Assembly (NCBI RefSeq): GCF_035938995.1 | Contig: NZ_DASZGI010000031.1 | Location: forward strand, 1 to 14,881 | From: DASZGI01 sp035938995 | GTDB lineage: Bacteria; Actinomycetota; Actinomycetes; Streptomycetales; Catenulisporaceae | Length of the DNA: 14,881 nucleotides | Reading direction: 5' to 3' | Part shown: positions 1-7,237 of the stretch, piece by piece | Layout: every line of letters begins with the position of its first letter | Numbering within the stretch: position 1 is the stretch's first letter | Notes under the pieces: generated by a model | Database searches by the model: none | Told to the model about the DNA's origin: nothing | The model's input: only the letters and a program-made list of their open reading frames with translations | Program-made: the position numbers and the translations under genes

Positions 1-1107
1 CAGATCGATGCGCAGCTCGGTGGGATACACCTCCGCGGTTCCCTCGTCCCACAACGCGGTGCGCACCGCGTCCTTGGCGGCCAGCCGGTCCGCCAGCCAC
101 CGGCCACGGTCGGTGGGCGATGTGCGTTCGTACTCGGCATAACCGGCCGCGCCGAGTTCGCTCCGGGCGAGCAGGTCACGGCTGGTGCGCGTCGCGCCGG
201 TGCCGAACAGTGCGACCCAGCCGCCCGGCTGCCGCAGTGGTATGCAGTTGCTGCCCGGATACTTGAGGAACTCGAGCATCCGCTCGTCCGTCGCCGAACG
301 CCACGCCGTCCACCCCTCGATCTGCGCCCAGACCGCGCCGTCTTGCAGGATCTGGGCGTCCGCGACGACTTCACGGCCCGTGACGGCGGTCATCCGCACT
401 CGGAACTCCAGCTCGTCGCCGGGTGCGGGGTGGTCTGCGAAGAAGCGCAGGTGTCTGATACCCACCGGGATCATGCCGTCGTACCGGTAGCCGGAGGCGC
501 GGAAGGCGCACACCAGGACGTGGCCGACGTTGTCGAGGACCATGCCCGGCGCGGCGCCCACGGTCACGATCGCCCGCGCGTGACCGTCGCCGGCCGCCAG
601 CATCTCCGTAATGCCCTGATACGCCGGGCCGTGGAACACGGTGCGTTGCGCGTAGAAGTCCTTCGCGGTGATCTCAGGGGGCTGTTCGGATGACGCGCTG
701 AACTGCCACGGCGTCGCGGCGGGCGGGTAATCGTCCGCGAGCTCGACGCGCGCCGAAGCGCAATCGCCGAAGCGGACGTGATATTCGCCGGATTCGTCCA
801 GCGTCGTGATGATGCGGACCTGCTGAGGCGGCGCGGCGAGCACCCAGCGGTCGAACCGTACGTTGCGCACCGCTGTGGGCACGCGGCCGGGCGATGCTGC
901 GGCAGCCTCGGCGAGCATGTGATGGAGAGTCGTCGTGGCGGGGAGGACCGGGAATCCGTCTTCGGGCCAGGGCCAGTCGTCCGGCTGTCTGAACAGGCAG
1001 TGGTCGATCAGGTAAGGCATGGCGGCGAGGGACACGTCGAGGGTGCTCTCGCGTACCGAACGTGGGTTCTGACGGATGGCGAAATCTCCATTCCGCACGC
1101 TGATCAC
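1..1107 (-). CDS. Polyketide synthase dehydratase protein with start of a phosphopantetheinyl-transferase-like domain (C-terminus off window)
   Basis: The visible 369 residues run off the left edge. Residues about 20-270 look like the double hot-dog dehydratase of actinobacterial iterative polyketide synthases: LIDHCLFRQ supplies a likely catalytic His (H36), FHGPAYQG (158-165) matches the conserved G-P motif, and LDNVGH (191-196) supplies the likely catalytic Asp (D192). Residues 336-350 (RWLADRLAAKDAVRT) resemble the K-E/D-A helix of a 4'-phosphopantetheinyl transferase, a domain often fused behind this dehydratase type. It would dehydrate beta-hydroxyacyl-ACP and possibly activate an ACP. 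The frame stays open upstream, so the start is uncertain. GTG at 1107 has AGGG nearby; GTG 1098 and ATG 1020 are alternatives, but ATG 1020 cuts the conserved TLDVSLAAMP segment. Relatives usually have KS, AT or KR domains in front, so this is either a stand-alone subunit or a piece of a split synthase. Confidence 0.8.
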   Translation of the reverse strand, partial: MISVRNGDFAIRQNPRSVRESTLDVSLAAMPYLIDHCLFRQPDDWPWPEDGFPVLPATTTLHHMLAEAAAASPGRVPTAVRNVRFDRWVLAAPPQQVRIITTLDESGEYHVRFGDCASARVELADDYPPAATPWQFSASSEQPPEITAKDFYAQRTVFHGPAYQGITEMLAAGDGHARAIVTVGAAPGMVLDNVGHVLVCAFRASGYRYDGMIPVGIRHLRFFADHPAPGDELEFRVRMTAVTGREVVADAQILQDGAVWAQIEGWTAWRSATDERMLEFLKYPGSNCIPLRQPGGWVALFGTGATRTSRDLLARSELGAAGYAEYERTSPTDRGRWLADRLAAKDAVRTALWDEGTAEVYPTELRIDL

Positions 1108-1133
1108 TGCCGTGTACCCTGCACACGCAAAGC

Positions 1134-1168
1134 TCCATCGAACATACCTTTCGGGGCTCTCGCTCAAA
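1134..1168 (-). promoter_or_regulatory. Candidate promoter of the dehydratase gene
   Basis: On the minus strand, TTTGAG (1168-1163) and TATGTT (1146-1141) are separated by 16 nt, a plausible housekeeping-sigma arrangement. A transcript would start near 1134, about 27 nt before the GTG at 1107. This supports the dehydratase gene starting here rather than continuing from further upstream. It rests on motif likeness only. Confidence 0.35.
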
Positions 1169-1185
1169 CCAGGGGGGATATACGC

Positions 1186-3279
1186 ATGCCTGATTCCGAG
1201 TCCGAGTCGGAATCCACAAACGCGCCATCGTCGTCGCCTGAGCTCCTCCCGCCGTCGTCGGCGGAGGACTCCGGCTGGGCCCAGCCGGACGGCACGGTGC
1301 GCTCCGAGCAGGACCACGCGGGGGCGGAGTCGGAGACGGTGGCTCAGTCCGCAACTGTCCAGGCTTCAGTGGCGTTGGCCGTGACCGTGGCCGTGGCCCA
1401 GCCGGATCCGACGACGCCTTCTATTTCTATCGAGCCCCCGCTCGGCACAGTTCCGGCCACGCAAAAGCCCAAGCGCAAGCGGGTCCTGTGGATCACCGCA
1501 GTAGTTGTGGTGCTGGCCTTGGTGTCCGTCGGTGTGGTGGCCCTCACGTCCGGACGGAGCGGCAACTCGGTTGTCGCGATGGTGCATTGTCAGCCCTCTA
1601 AGCTCACGACGTGCCTCATCAAGGCTCCCGCCGGAGCCGAGCAGCTCAGCGGCTCCAGCCCGTGGGATCAGGACACCGCGCCGACCACGGACCTTTACAG
1701 CTCCAACATCACCCGTGACGCTGCGGGCGTCAGCGACGACACCTCGTCGTTCACGACCACGGACGGGCTTCAGCATCTCGCGCACGCCGACTGGAACGCC
1801 GTCGACGGGAACAACGTCGATCTCGTGCTGCTCCAGTTCGCCAGCCAGAAGGGCGCGCGGGCCTGGAACGCGACCCGCACGGCCGAGATCGCGGCCGCCT
1901 ATCCGGGCCAATCGGTCACCATTCCGGGCGACACGGCCGCGAAGGCCTTCGCCGCCACCAAGGCGGACAAGCAGGGGAACATCGACGCGGCTTACTCGAC
2001 CGTCGTTGGGAACCTCGTGCTCAACGTCGCGTACTCCAGCCCGATGAAGCTCAGCGCCGCGGATCTCGAAACCTGGGCCGGCACCGAGCTGGCGTCGCTG
2101 CGCACCGCTCCGGCCGCGCCCGCCGACCAGCCCGACGTCGCCCCGGGCGGCGAGCAGCTCGCCTGCGGCCAGCTCACCTCGTGCCTCATGCCGATGCCCA
2201 GCGGCGCCGAACGCTGGACCTCGCCCACCGACAGTCACTGGGTGGCCGGCTCGACCCTCACGTCGAGCCAGTTCATCCAGCTCTCTTACGACAGCAAGGC
2301 GGACACGCAGACGCAGGTGTCGTCGAACTTCAGCTCGGACGGGGTCTCGGCCATCGCGCACGAGGACTGGGACACGGACGGCGGGAACAAGCAGGCGGAC
2401 ATCTACCTGATCCAGACCATCACCGCGACCGGCGCCAACGAGCTGAGCGGCAAGAACTTCGGCGACCCCGAGTGGAATCCGGGTCAGAGCGGCGTCAGCT
2501 ACACGATCCCCAACGAGCCCGGAGCGCAGGCGTGGTACGCGAACAAGCCGGACTCGAACGGCTTCATCGGCTTCTACTTCACGCAGGCCATCGGCAACGT
2601 CATCGTCAACGGCTGGCTGTACTTCTCCGGCTCCTTCGACTCCGGCACCGCCAACAGCTGGACCCAGTCCGAGCTCAATCTGATCAACCACACCGCGAGT
2701 TCGCAGCCCATGGGCCTGTTCCCGCTGAACGCGCCCACTCTTCCGGCCTTCAGCCAGGGAACCTGCCCGGCCTCCGGCGACTGCCTGCTGCCGCTGCCTG
2801 GCGGTGCCACTGACACCACCGCGTCCTCGTTCCACGCCGACAAGAGCGTCGACGACTACTCCTATGCCTCTCAGTACGAGTCCGCGACGAGCACCGACAC
2901 CGCCAAGTGGATGGACTCCGACGGCTTCAAGAGCGCCGAACACCGCTCCTGGACCGCGGCCGACGGAGCCACCGCTGACGCGGTGCTGCTGAAATACGGC
3001 AATCCGGCGGAGGCGAAAGCAGCGGCGCAGCTCGAATACGGGATCAACGTCTCGAATGACCGCGACTGCACCGACGCGGCCGTGCTGCCCGACTCGCAGT
3101 GCGTGGCCGCGCCGGTCAGCGTCGCCGACCTCCTGCAGAAAGAGACCATCTGGGTGCTGGCCTGGAAGGGCGACTACGAGGTGAGCATCGCCGTGACGCG
3201 GTCGAACGCGGCCGACGTCGCCGAGGCCTACGCCTGGGCGCAGCAACAGTTCGAACTGCTGTCGGCCGCGACGAGCTGA
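1186..3279 (+). CDS. Membrane-anchored protein with three tandem extracytoplasmic repeats, function unknown
   Basis: I do not recognise this 697-residue protein as a named family. ATG 1186 is chosen because GGGGGGA lies about 8 nt upstream; the open frame before it overlaps the divergent gene. Residues 1-93 are acidic, Ser/Pro-rich and probably disordered (an S-E run at 4-10). A basic stretch, KPKRKR (94-99), precedes one hydrophobic helix (about 100-121), which gives an N-in/C-out topology. The outside part holds three homologous units starting near 135, 327 and 527. Each opens with a Cys pair (C135/C143, C327/C333, C527/C533) followed by a CL-x-(K/P)-x-P-x-G-A signature. About 50 residues later each has a DG-x(4-5)-H-x(2)-W-x(4)-G segment (193, 385, 579). 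Unit 3 has two more cysteines (C628, C639). The Cys pairs suggest disulfide-stabilised domains on the cell surface. It may be co-transcribed with the downstream GH125 gene (67-nt gap), but a hairpin lies between them. Confidence 0.85.
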   Translation: MPDSESESESTNAPSSSPELLPPSSAEDSGWAQPDGTVRSEQDHAGAESETVAQSATVQASVALAVTVAVAQPDPTTPSISIEPPLGTVPATQKPKRKRVLWITAVVVVLALVSVGVVALTSGRSGNSVVAMVHCQPSKLTTCLIKAPAGAEQLSGSSPWDQDTAPTTDLYSSNITRDAAGVSDDTSSFTTTDGLQHLAHADWNAVDGNNVDLVLLQFASQKGARAWNATRTAEIAAAYPGQSVTIPGDTAAKAFAATKADKQGNIDAAYSTVVGNLVLNVAYSSPMKLSAADLETWAGTELASLRTAPAAPADQPDVAPGGEQLACGQLTSCLMPMPSGAERWTSPTDSHWVAGSTLTSSQFIQLSYDSKADTQTQVSSNFSSDGVSAIAHEDWDTDGGNKQADIYLIQTITATGANELSGKNFGDPEWNPGQSGVSYTIPNEPGAQAWYANKPDSNGFIGFYFTQAIGNVIVNGWLYFSGSFDSGTANSWTQSELNLINHTASSQPMGLFPLNAPTLPAFSQGTCPASGDCLLPLPGGATDTTASSFHADKSVDDYSYASQYESATSTDTAKWMDSDGFKSAEHRSWTAADGATADAVLLKYGNPAEAKAAAQLEYGINVSNDRDCTDAAVLPDSQCVAAPVSVADLLQKETIWVLAWKGDYEVSIAVTRSNAADVAEAYAWAQQQFELLSAATS

Positions 3280-3297
3280 GCCCGCTCACCGAAGCGG

Positions 3298-3337
3298 CTC
3301 TCCCGCCTCGTGGATTCGGGATCGCGAGGCGGGAGAG
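3298..3337 (+). promoter_or_regulatory. Perfect 13-bp hairpin covering the GH125 ribosome binding site
   Basis: ctctcccgcctcg (3298-3310) pairs perfectly with cgaggcgggagag (3325-3337) across a 14-nt loop. No T-run follows. The right arm contains GGGAGAGG, the only good Shine-Dalgarno sequence for the GTG at 3347. The hairpin could therefore be a terminator of the upstream gene, a structure that hides the GH125 ribosome binding site, or both. Confidence 0.6.
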
Positions 3338-3346
3338 GATGGTGGT

Positions 3347-4630
3347 GTGGCTGACGCGGTCTCCGACCTGGCCGTCGTCGAGGAACGGATCGTAGCCGTC
3401 CTCGACGACGACCGGGCAGCTCGGATCGTCTCCCGCTACTTCGCCGAGACGATGGGCCGGGCCGCCGAACGGCTCGACGACGGCACCGTCTTCCTGGTCA
3501 CCGGGGACATCCCGGCGATGTGGCTGCGCGACTCGGCGGCGCAGGTCATGCCGTTCCTGCGGCTCGCCGCGGCGCGGTGGGCCGAGGAGTTCGTCGTCGC
3601 GGTGCTGCGAAGGCAACTGGAGTTCGTGGCGCTCGACCCTTACGCGAACGCCTTCAACGTCCGCCCGAACGGCGCGGGACACCGGGACGCCACGAACCCG
3701 AATCCGTGGGTGTGGGAGCGCAAGTACGAGGTCGACTCGCTCTGCTTTCCGCTGCTGCTCGCCTATCGGACGTGGCGCCGCTACGGTCGCACCGACATTT
3801 TCGACGCACGGTTCTGGCACGTAGTCGGGCTGATCCTGGACACCTGGGAGACCGAGCAGGACCACGAAGCGCGCTCCGCCTACCGGTTCCGGCGCGCCCG
3901 CGGCCCGTTCTCCCGCACGCTCACACGCCGCGGACGCGGACCCGAGGTCGCCGTCACCGGAATGACCTGGAGTGGATTCCGGCCAAGCGACGACGCCGCC
4001 CGCTACGGCTACAACGTGCCGGGCAACATGTTCGCCAGCGTCGTGCTCGGCTGCCTAGCTGAGATCGCCGAGGCGGCACCGGGCTCACGCGCCGAGACGG
4101 CACAGCGGGCGCTCGGTCTGCGTGCGGCGATCGAGGCCGGCATCCGCGCCCACGCTGTGATCTCGGATCCGACAACCGGACCGCGCTGGGCCTATGAGGT
4201 CGACGGCCGAGGCGGTGTGCTGGAGATGGACGACGCGAACATCCCCAGCCTGCTCGCGCTTCCCCTACTCGGATACTGCCGCCCGGACGATCCGACGTAT
4301 CTCGCGACGCGCGCGTTCGTGCTCAGCGACCGCAACCCGCACTACTACCGTGGCTCTGCGGCGTCCGGGGTCGGCAGTCCGCACACTCCGCGGCGCCACG
4401 TCTGGCCCATCGCGGTCGCGGCCGCCGCCCTCACCAGCACGAACCCGGCGGACAAGCCAGCCGCGATCGAAAACCTGCTGGCCACCGCCGCCGGAACGGC
4501 CCGCATCCACGAATCCCTGCACGTCGACCGGCCCGCGCGGTGGACCCGTGCGTGGTTCTCCTGGGCCGAGGCTATGTTCGCCGAACTCGTCCTCGACACC
4601 TGCGGATACGGCTATCCGGAAGGCGTTTGA
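3347..4630 (+). CDS. Glycoside hydrolase family 125 protein (exo-alpha-1,6-mannosidase type)
   Basis: The 427-residue protein matches GH125 (formerly DUF1237) along its whole length. Motifs in order are GDIPAMWLRDSAAQV (53-67), DPYANAFN (97-104), WERKYEVDSLCFP (123-135), SGFRPSDDA (209-217), EMDDANIPSLLALPLLGY (293-310), SPHT (344-347) and HESLH (388-392). Known members are inverting exo-alpha-1,6-mannosidases. D215 (in SDD) and E389 (in HES) are the probable counterparts of the catalytic acid and base described for the clostridial enzyme. There is no signal peptide or membrane helix, so it probably trims mannose from imported or internal glycans or glycoconjugates. GTG 3347 follows GGGAGAGG at 8-9 nt, inside a hairpin arm. 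The 3' end overlaps the convergent TPR ORF by 19 bp. The family is secure; the natural substrate is not. Confidence 0.92.
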   Translation: MADAVSDLAVVEERIVAVLDDDRAARIVSRYFAETMGRAAERLDDGTVFLVTGDIPAMWLRDSAAQVMPFLRLAAARWAEEFVVAVLRRQLEFVALDPYANAFNVRPNGAGHRDATNPNPWVWERKYEVDSLCFPLLLAYRTWRRYGRTDIFDARFWHVVGLILDTWETEQDHEARSAYRFRRARGPFSRTLTRRGRGPEVAVTGMTWSGFRPSDDAARYGYNVPGNMFASVVLGCLAEIAEAAPGSRAETAQRALGLRAAIEAGIRAHAVISDPTTGPRWAYEVDGRGGVLEMDDANIPSLLALPLLGYCRPDDPTYLATRAFVLSDRNPHYYRGSAASGVGSPHTPRRHVWPIAVAAAALTSTNPADKPAAIENLLATAAGTARIHESLHVDRPARWTRAWFSWAEAMFAELVLDTCGYGYPEGV

Positions 4631-5094
4631 CCTGCGGCGCCTGCGGCCTCGGGTGTTGGCGTGCCCAACACGGATTGTGCGGGTAACTCGTCGCCGGGCA
4701 AGCCGAGGTCGGCGTAAAGCTGCCGGGCTTGGGCCGCATGGCTGCGGGCGGTTGTGTCGTCCTGATGCGTCAGAGCGATGCCGCGGTGGGCGCGAGCCTG
4801 CTGGTAGCGGTTGTTCACGCGGCGGGCCAGGGCGAGGCCCTGCTTGTAGCGTTCAAGAGACTCAGCGGCGCGCCCGAGGGCACGCAGCGTGTCGGCGAGA
4901 TCGTTCAGCGCCTCGGCCTCGCTGGTGCGCGCGTCGCAGCTGCGGATAAGCCGAAGTGCCTCGTCGTGGCTCTCGAGCGCTTCGCGCGCCTTTCCCTGGA
5001 GGCCGAGGATGGCGCCGAGCAGTGAATGCAGCTGGCCTTGGGCGAGAAAGTCGCGCGCACCCTCCGCGCTCACGGCCGGTAGCGCTGTGTACAT
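4612..5094 (-). CDS. Short TPR-repeat protein, probably a remnant of a larger regulator
   Basis: The 160 residues form about three TPR-like helical pairs (roughly 12-52, 55-95 and 96-130), with typical A/L/G positions such as LGAILGLQGKAREALESHDE (25-44). The tail (140-160) is Pro/Gly/Ala-rich. The sequence resembles the C-terminal TPR region of large actinomycete regulators (SARP/AfsR-like ATPase-TPR proteins), but no DNA-binding or ATPase domain is present. An in-frame TGA lies 15 codons before the ATG, with no alternative start between, and the only purine stretch (GAAGAG) sits too close to the ATG to be a good ribosome binding site. I infer a decayed 3' fragment that may not be expressed, although a free-standing TPR adaptor is possible. 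It converges on and overlaps the end of the GH125 gene. Confidence 0.55.
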   Translation of the reverse strand: MYTALPAVSAEGARDFLAQGQLHSLLGAILGLQGKAREALESHDEALRLIRSCDARTSEAEALNDLADTLRALGRAAESLERYKQGLALARRVNNRYQQARAHRGIALTHQDDTTARSHAAQARQLYADLGLPGDELPAQSVLGTPTPEAAGAAGQTPSG

Positions 5095-5201
5095 TGGCTC
5101 TTCGAAGTTGACCGGGGCGCGTATATCTTGCCCCGTTCAGGTGTTCGGCGCGCAAGAGGGAGATCGGCGGGCCGTGCCGCCTCCGGCCACCGGCCGGCGG
5201 C

Positions 5202-5237
5202 CACCGAGTGATCTTCGGCCGCCCTCGGCCCTCGGTG
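5202..5237. other. Two-part stem-loop in the gap before methyltransferase A
   Basis: caccgag (5202-5208) pairs with ctcggtg (5231-5237). Inside it, ggccg (5217-5221) pairs with cggcc (5226-5230) around a CCCT loop. It lies in the 291-bp gap between the divergent TPR ORF and methyltransferase A, about 150 bp before the start of the latter. I see no clear promoter, operator or further gene in that gap. G+C-rich DNA forms such stems by chance, so its function is uncertain. Confidence 0.3.
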
Positions 5238-5385
5238 ACATCGAGCGGCCCATTTCGCCCGCGCAGAGCAAATCAGTACCGCTCATATGTCAGACTTCTC
5301 GCAGGATTCTTCGAATACGCGTCCGGGGTCTCGCGAATTCGGGTACGAACCCGGTGCGGACGCGTGCCGACATGCGGAGGGCGGC

Positions 5386-6183
5386 ATGGTCTTCGAGAGC
5401 ATTCCGCCCGACCTGCTGTACACGAACCGGCCGCATCCGGCGCGCATCTACGACTACTTCCTCGGCGGCCGCGACAACTACGAGGTCGACCGGTTCGCCG
5501 CCGAGGAGATCATGCTGGCGCTGCCCCGCATCTACGAAGCCGCACGCGCCAACCGCGAGTTCCTGCACCGCGTCGTGCGCACCGTCGTCGACGCCGGGGT
5601 GCGCCAGATCATCGACATCGGGACCGGCATCCCCACCTCGCCCAACACCCACGAGGTGGCCCAAGCCCTCGCCCCGGGCACCCGCGTGGTCTACGTGGAC
5701 AACGACCCGGTCGTGCAGGCCCACGCCGACGCCCGCCTCATCGGCGCCCGCGACACCGTCTTCGCGCGGGCCGACTTCCGCGAGCCGCGGGACATCCTGG
5801 AGCACCCGGCGGTCACCTCGATGATCGACTTCTCCCGGCCGGTCGCGCTGATCCTCATCGCGATCCTGCACTTCATCACCGAGCTGGAGGACCCGGGCCG
5901 GTGCATCGGCGAGCTGGGCGCCGCGCTCGCTCCCGGCAGCTACCTGGCCCTCTCGCACGCCACCGACGACGGCGTGACGGACGACGCCCAAGCCGCGGTC
6001 AAGATATTCACCCAGGCCACGACCCCGCTCACGCTGCGCCACCGGCCACAGGTGCTCGAACTCTTCGACGGCTTCGAACTGCTCGCCCCCGGCCTGGTCA
6101 CGGTGGCGCAATGGCGCCCGGACCCGGCCGGGGGCGAGCCCCCGCGGTTCGGCATTTACGCAGGAGCGGGCATCAAAAAGTAG
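5386..6183 (+). CDS. SAM-dependent methyltransferase, DUF574/Methyltransf_19 type (copy A)
   Basis: The 265-residue protein has the hallmarks of the actinobacterial DUF574 family. These are RPHPARIYDYFLGGRDNYE (15-33), a SAM-binding motif I region IIDIGTGIPTSPNTHE (75-90), an acidic motif VVYVDNDPVV (101-110) and ILHFI (160-164). ATG 5386 is preferred over ATG 5287 for two reasons: GGAGGG lies just upstream, and this start makes residue numbering run gap-free with the paralogue at 9704-10495. It is soluble and cytoplasmic. The substrate is unknown for most of this family. It is convergent with the polyprenyl synthase gene (19 bp between stop codons), so it is transcribed separately from the terpene operon even though it lies at its end. 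A role in terpenoid methylation is inference from position only. Confidence 0.88.
   Translation: MVFESIPPDLLYTNRPHPARIYDYFLGGRDNYEVDRFAAEEIMLALPRIYEAARANREFLHRVVRTVVDAGVRQIIDIGTGIPTSPNTHEVAQALAPGTRVVYVDNDPVVQAHADARLIGARDTVFARADFREPRDILEHPAVTSMIDFSRPVALILIAILHFITELEDPGRCIGELGAALAPGSYLALSHATDDGVTDDAQAAVKIFTQATTPLTLRHRPQVLELFDGFELLAPGLVTVAQWRPDPAGGEPPRFGIYAGAGIKK
5611..5709 (+). repeat. Inverted 99-bp near-identical segment, copy A
   Basis: This stretch, inside methyltransferase A, encodes the SAM-binding core. Compared by eye with the reverse complement of 10172-10270 it matches at 92 of 99 positions. It is the most conserved part of the paralogous gene pair and lies in inverted orientation on the far side of the terpene genes. 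Confidence 0.8.
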
Positions 6184-6202
6184 AGCGTACGGCGCCGCGC
6201 GC

Positions 6203-7237
6203 TCACCAAGCCCGATCGGCCGCCGCGGCGGCGAGCTGCCTCAGATCGGCGTGTGCGGCGTGGTCGAGATCAAGGCCCTCCAACCGCTCGAGGGCGGACT
6301 CGGTCCGGCGGCGGATCTCGCCGAGCGTCCAGTCGCGTCCACCGGCCTGCTCCACCGACTTCGCCGCGACGCGCAGCTCGCGCTGATTGAGCGGCCTGCG
6401 CTTCCCATAAAGCTCGGCCAGCCGCGCGGCGGCGGCGCCACCGGACGACAACGCCGCCACCACCGGGGCGCTCTTCTTGCGGGCCCGCAGATCCGAACCG
6501 GCCGGCTTTCCGGTCACCCGCGGGTCGCCCCAGATCCCGAGCAGGTCGTCGACCAGCTGAAACGCGACGCCCAGGTCCGTGCCGAATCCGCTGAACCGGC
6601 CGCGCCACTCCGGTGGCGCCCCCGCGTACGAGGCCCCGGCCCGGCACGCGAAGCCCAGCAGCGATCCCGACTTCGCCTCCAGCATGGAAAGGCACTGCCG
6701 CAGGGTGATCGAAGGCAGACGCTCATAGCGCAGGTCGCGCTCCTGACCGCTGGACAGCACCCGCAGGGTACGAGTCAGCTCCGCCGCCGTGACGGGCGCC
6801 GCCGGATGCGGATCCTCGGTCAGCGTCTCGAACGCCAAGGCCAGCAGCGCGTCCCCGGCCAGGATCGCCGCCGGCACACCGAACCTCGCCCACGCGGTGG
6901 GGCGGTGCCGGCGCAGCTTGTCGCCGTCCATGATGTCGTCGTGGACCAGCGTTGCGTTGTGTATGAGTTCGACCGCGACGCAGGCCGACACCGCGTCCGA
7001 CGGATCGCCGCCCGCCGCGGCCGCGCTCAGCAGGCACAGGGCCGGACGCAGGAGCTTGCCTCCGTCGCGCGGACCGCCCGCGGCGTCGAAACCCAGCTGG
7101 TAGCAGCACAGCGCGGCCAACTCGGGGTCGAGCCGCGCGATCCAGGCACGCAGCGCCGGGGGGATCAGGGCCCTGGCCATGACGAGGCCGCGCGGACCGC
7201 CGGGCGCGGGCGGAGCCTGCGGCGCGAGCGAGCTCAC
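6203..7237 (-). CDS. Polyprenyl (probably geranylgeranyl) diphosphate synthase
   Basis: The 344-residue trans-prenyltransferase condenses IPP with allylic diphosphates. It has GGKLLRP (59-65), a first Asp-rich motif DDIMD (100-104), ELIHNATLVHDD before it, and a second region QLVDDLLGIWGDP (227-239) followed by TGKPAGSDLRARKKS (242-256). The second motif is DDLLG rather than DDxxD, a variant found in a known actinobacterial subgroup. A95, the fifth residue before DDIMD, is small, which favours a C20 or longer product over farnesyl diphosphate; this is inference. GTG 7237 overlaps the cyclase stop codon (GTGA) and has GGAGGAG about 5 nt upstream, so coupled translation is likely. The internal ATG at 7180 is the alternative. 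It is the last gene of the terpene operon and would feed the cyclase next to it. Confidence 0.92.
   Translation of the reverse strand: MSSLAPQAPPAPGGPRGLVMARALIPPALRAWIARLDPELAALCCYQLGFDAAGGPRDGGKLLRPALCLLSAAAAGGDPSDAVSACVAVELIHNATLVHDDIMDGDKLRRHRPTAWARFGVPAAILAGDALLALAFETLTEDPHPAAPVTAAELTRTLRVLSSGQERDLRYERLPSITLRQCLSMLEAKSGSLLGFACRAGASYAGAPPEWRGRFSGFGTDLGVAFQLVDDLLGIWGDPRVTGKPAGSDLRARKKSAPVVAALSSGGAAAARLAELYGKRRPLNQRELRVAAKSVEQAGGRDWTLGEIRRRTESALERLEGLDLDHAAHADLRQLAAAAADRAW

Noticed and set aside
1366..3246. A 626-codon open frame on the minus strand opposite the repeat protein
   Set aside because: It is rich in Arg/Gly/Val with no domain-like pattern, as expected for the antisense of a G+C-rich gene. 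The plus-strand frame has a ribosome binding site, a membrane helix and internal repeats.
5108..5127. TTGACC and TATATC as a promoter before methyltransferase A
   Set aside because: The spacer is only 8 nt, far too short for a housekeeping promoter.
5287..5385. Longer start (ATG 5287) for methyltransferase A
   Set aside because: There is no good ribosome binding site, and the extra 33 residues have no counterpart in the paralogue. ATG 5386 has GGAGGG and gives gap-free alignment.
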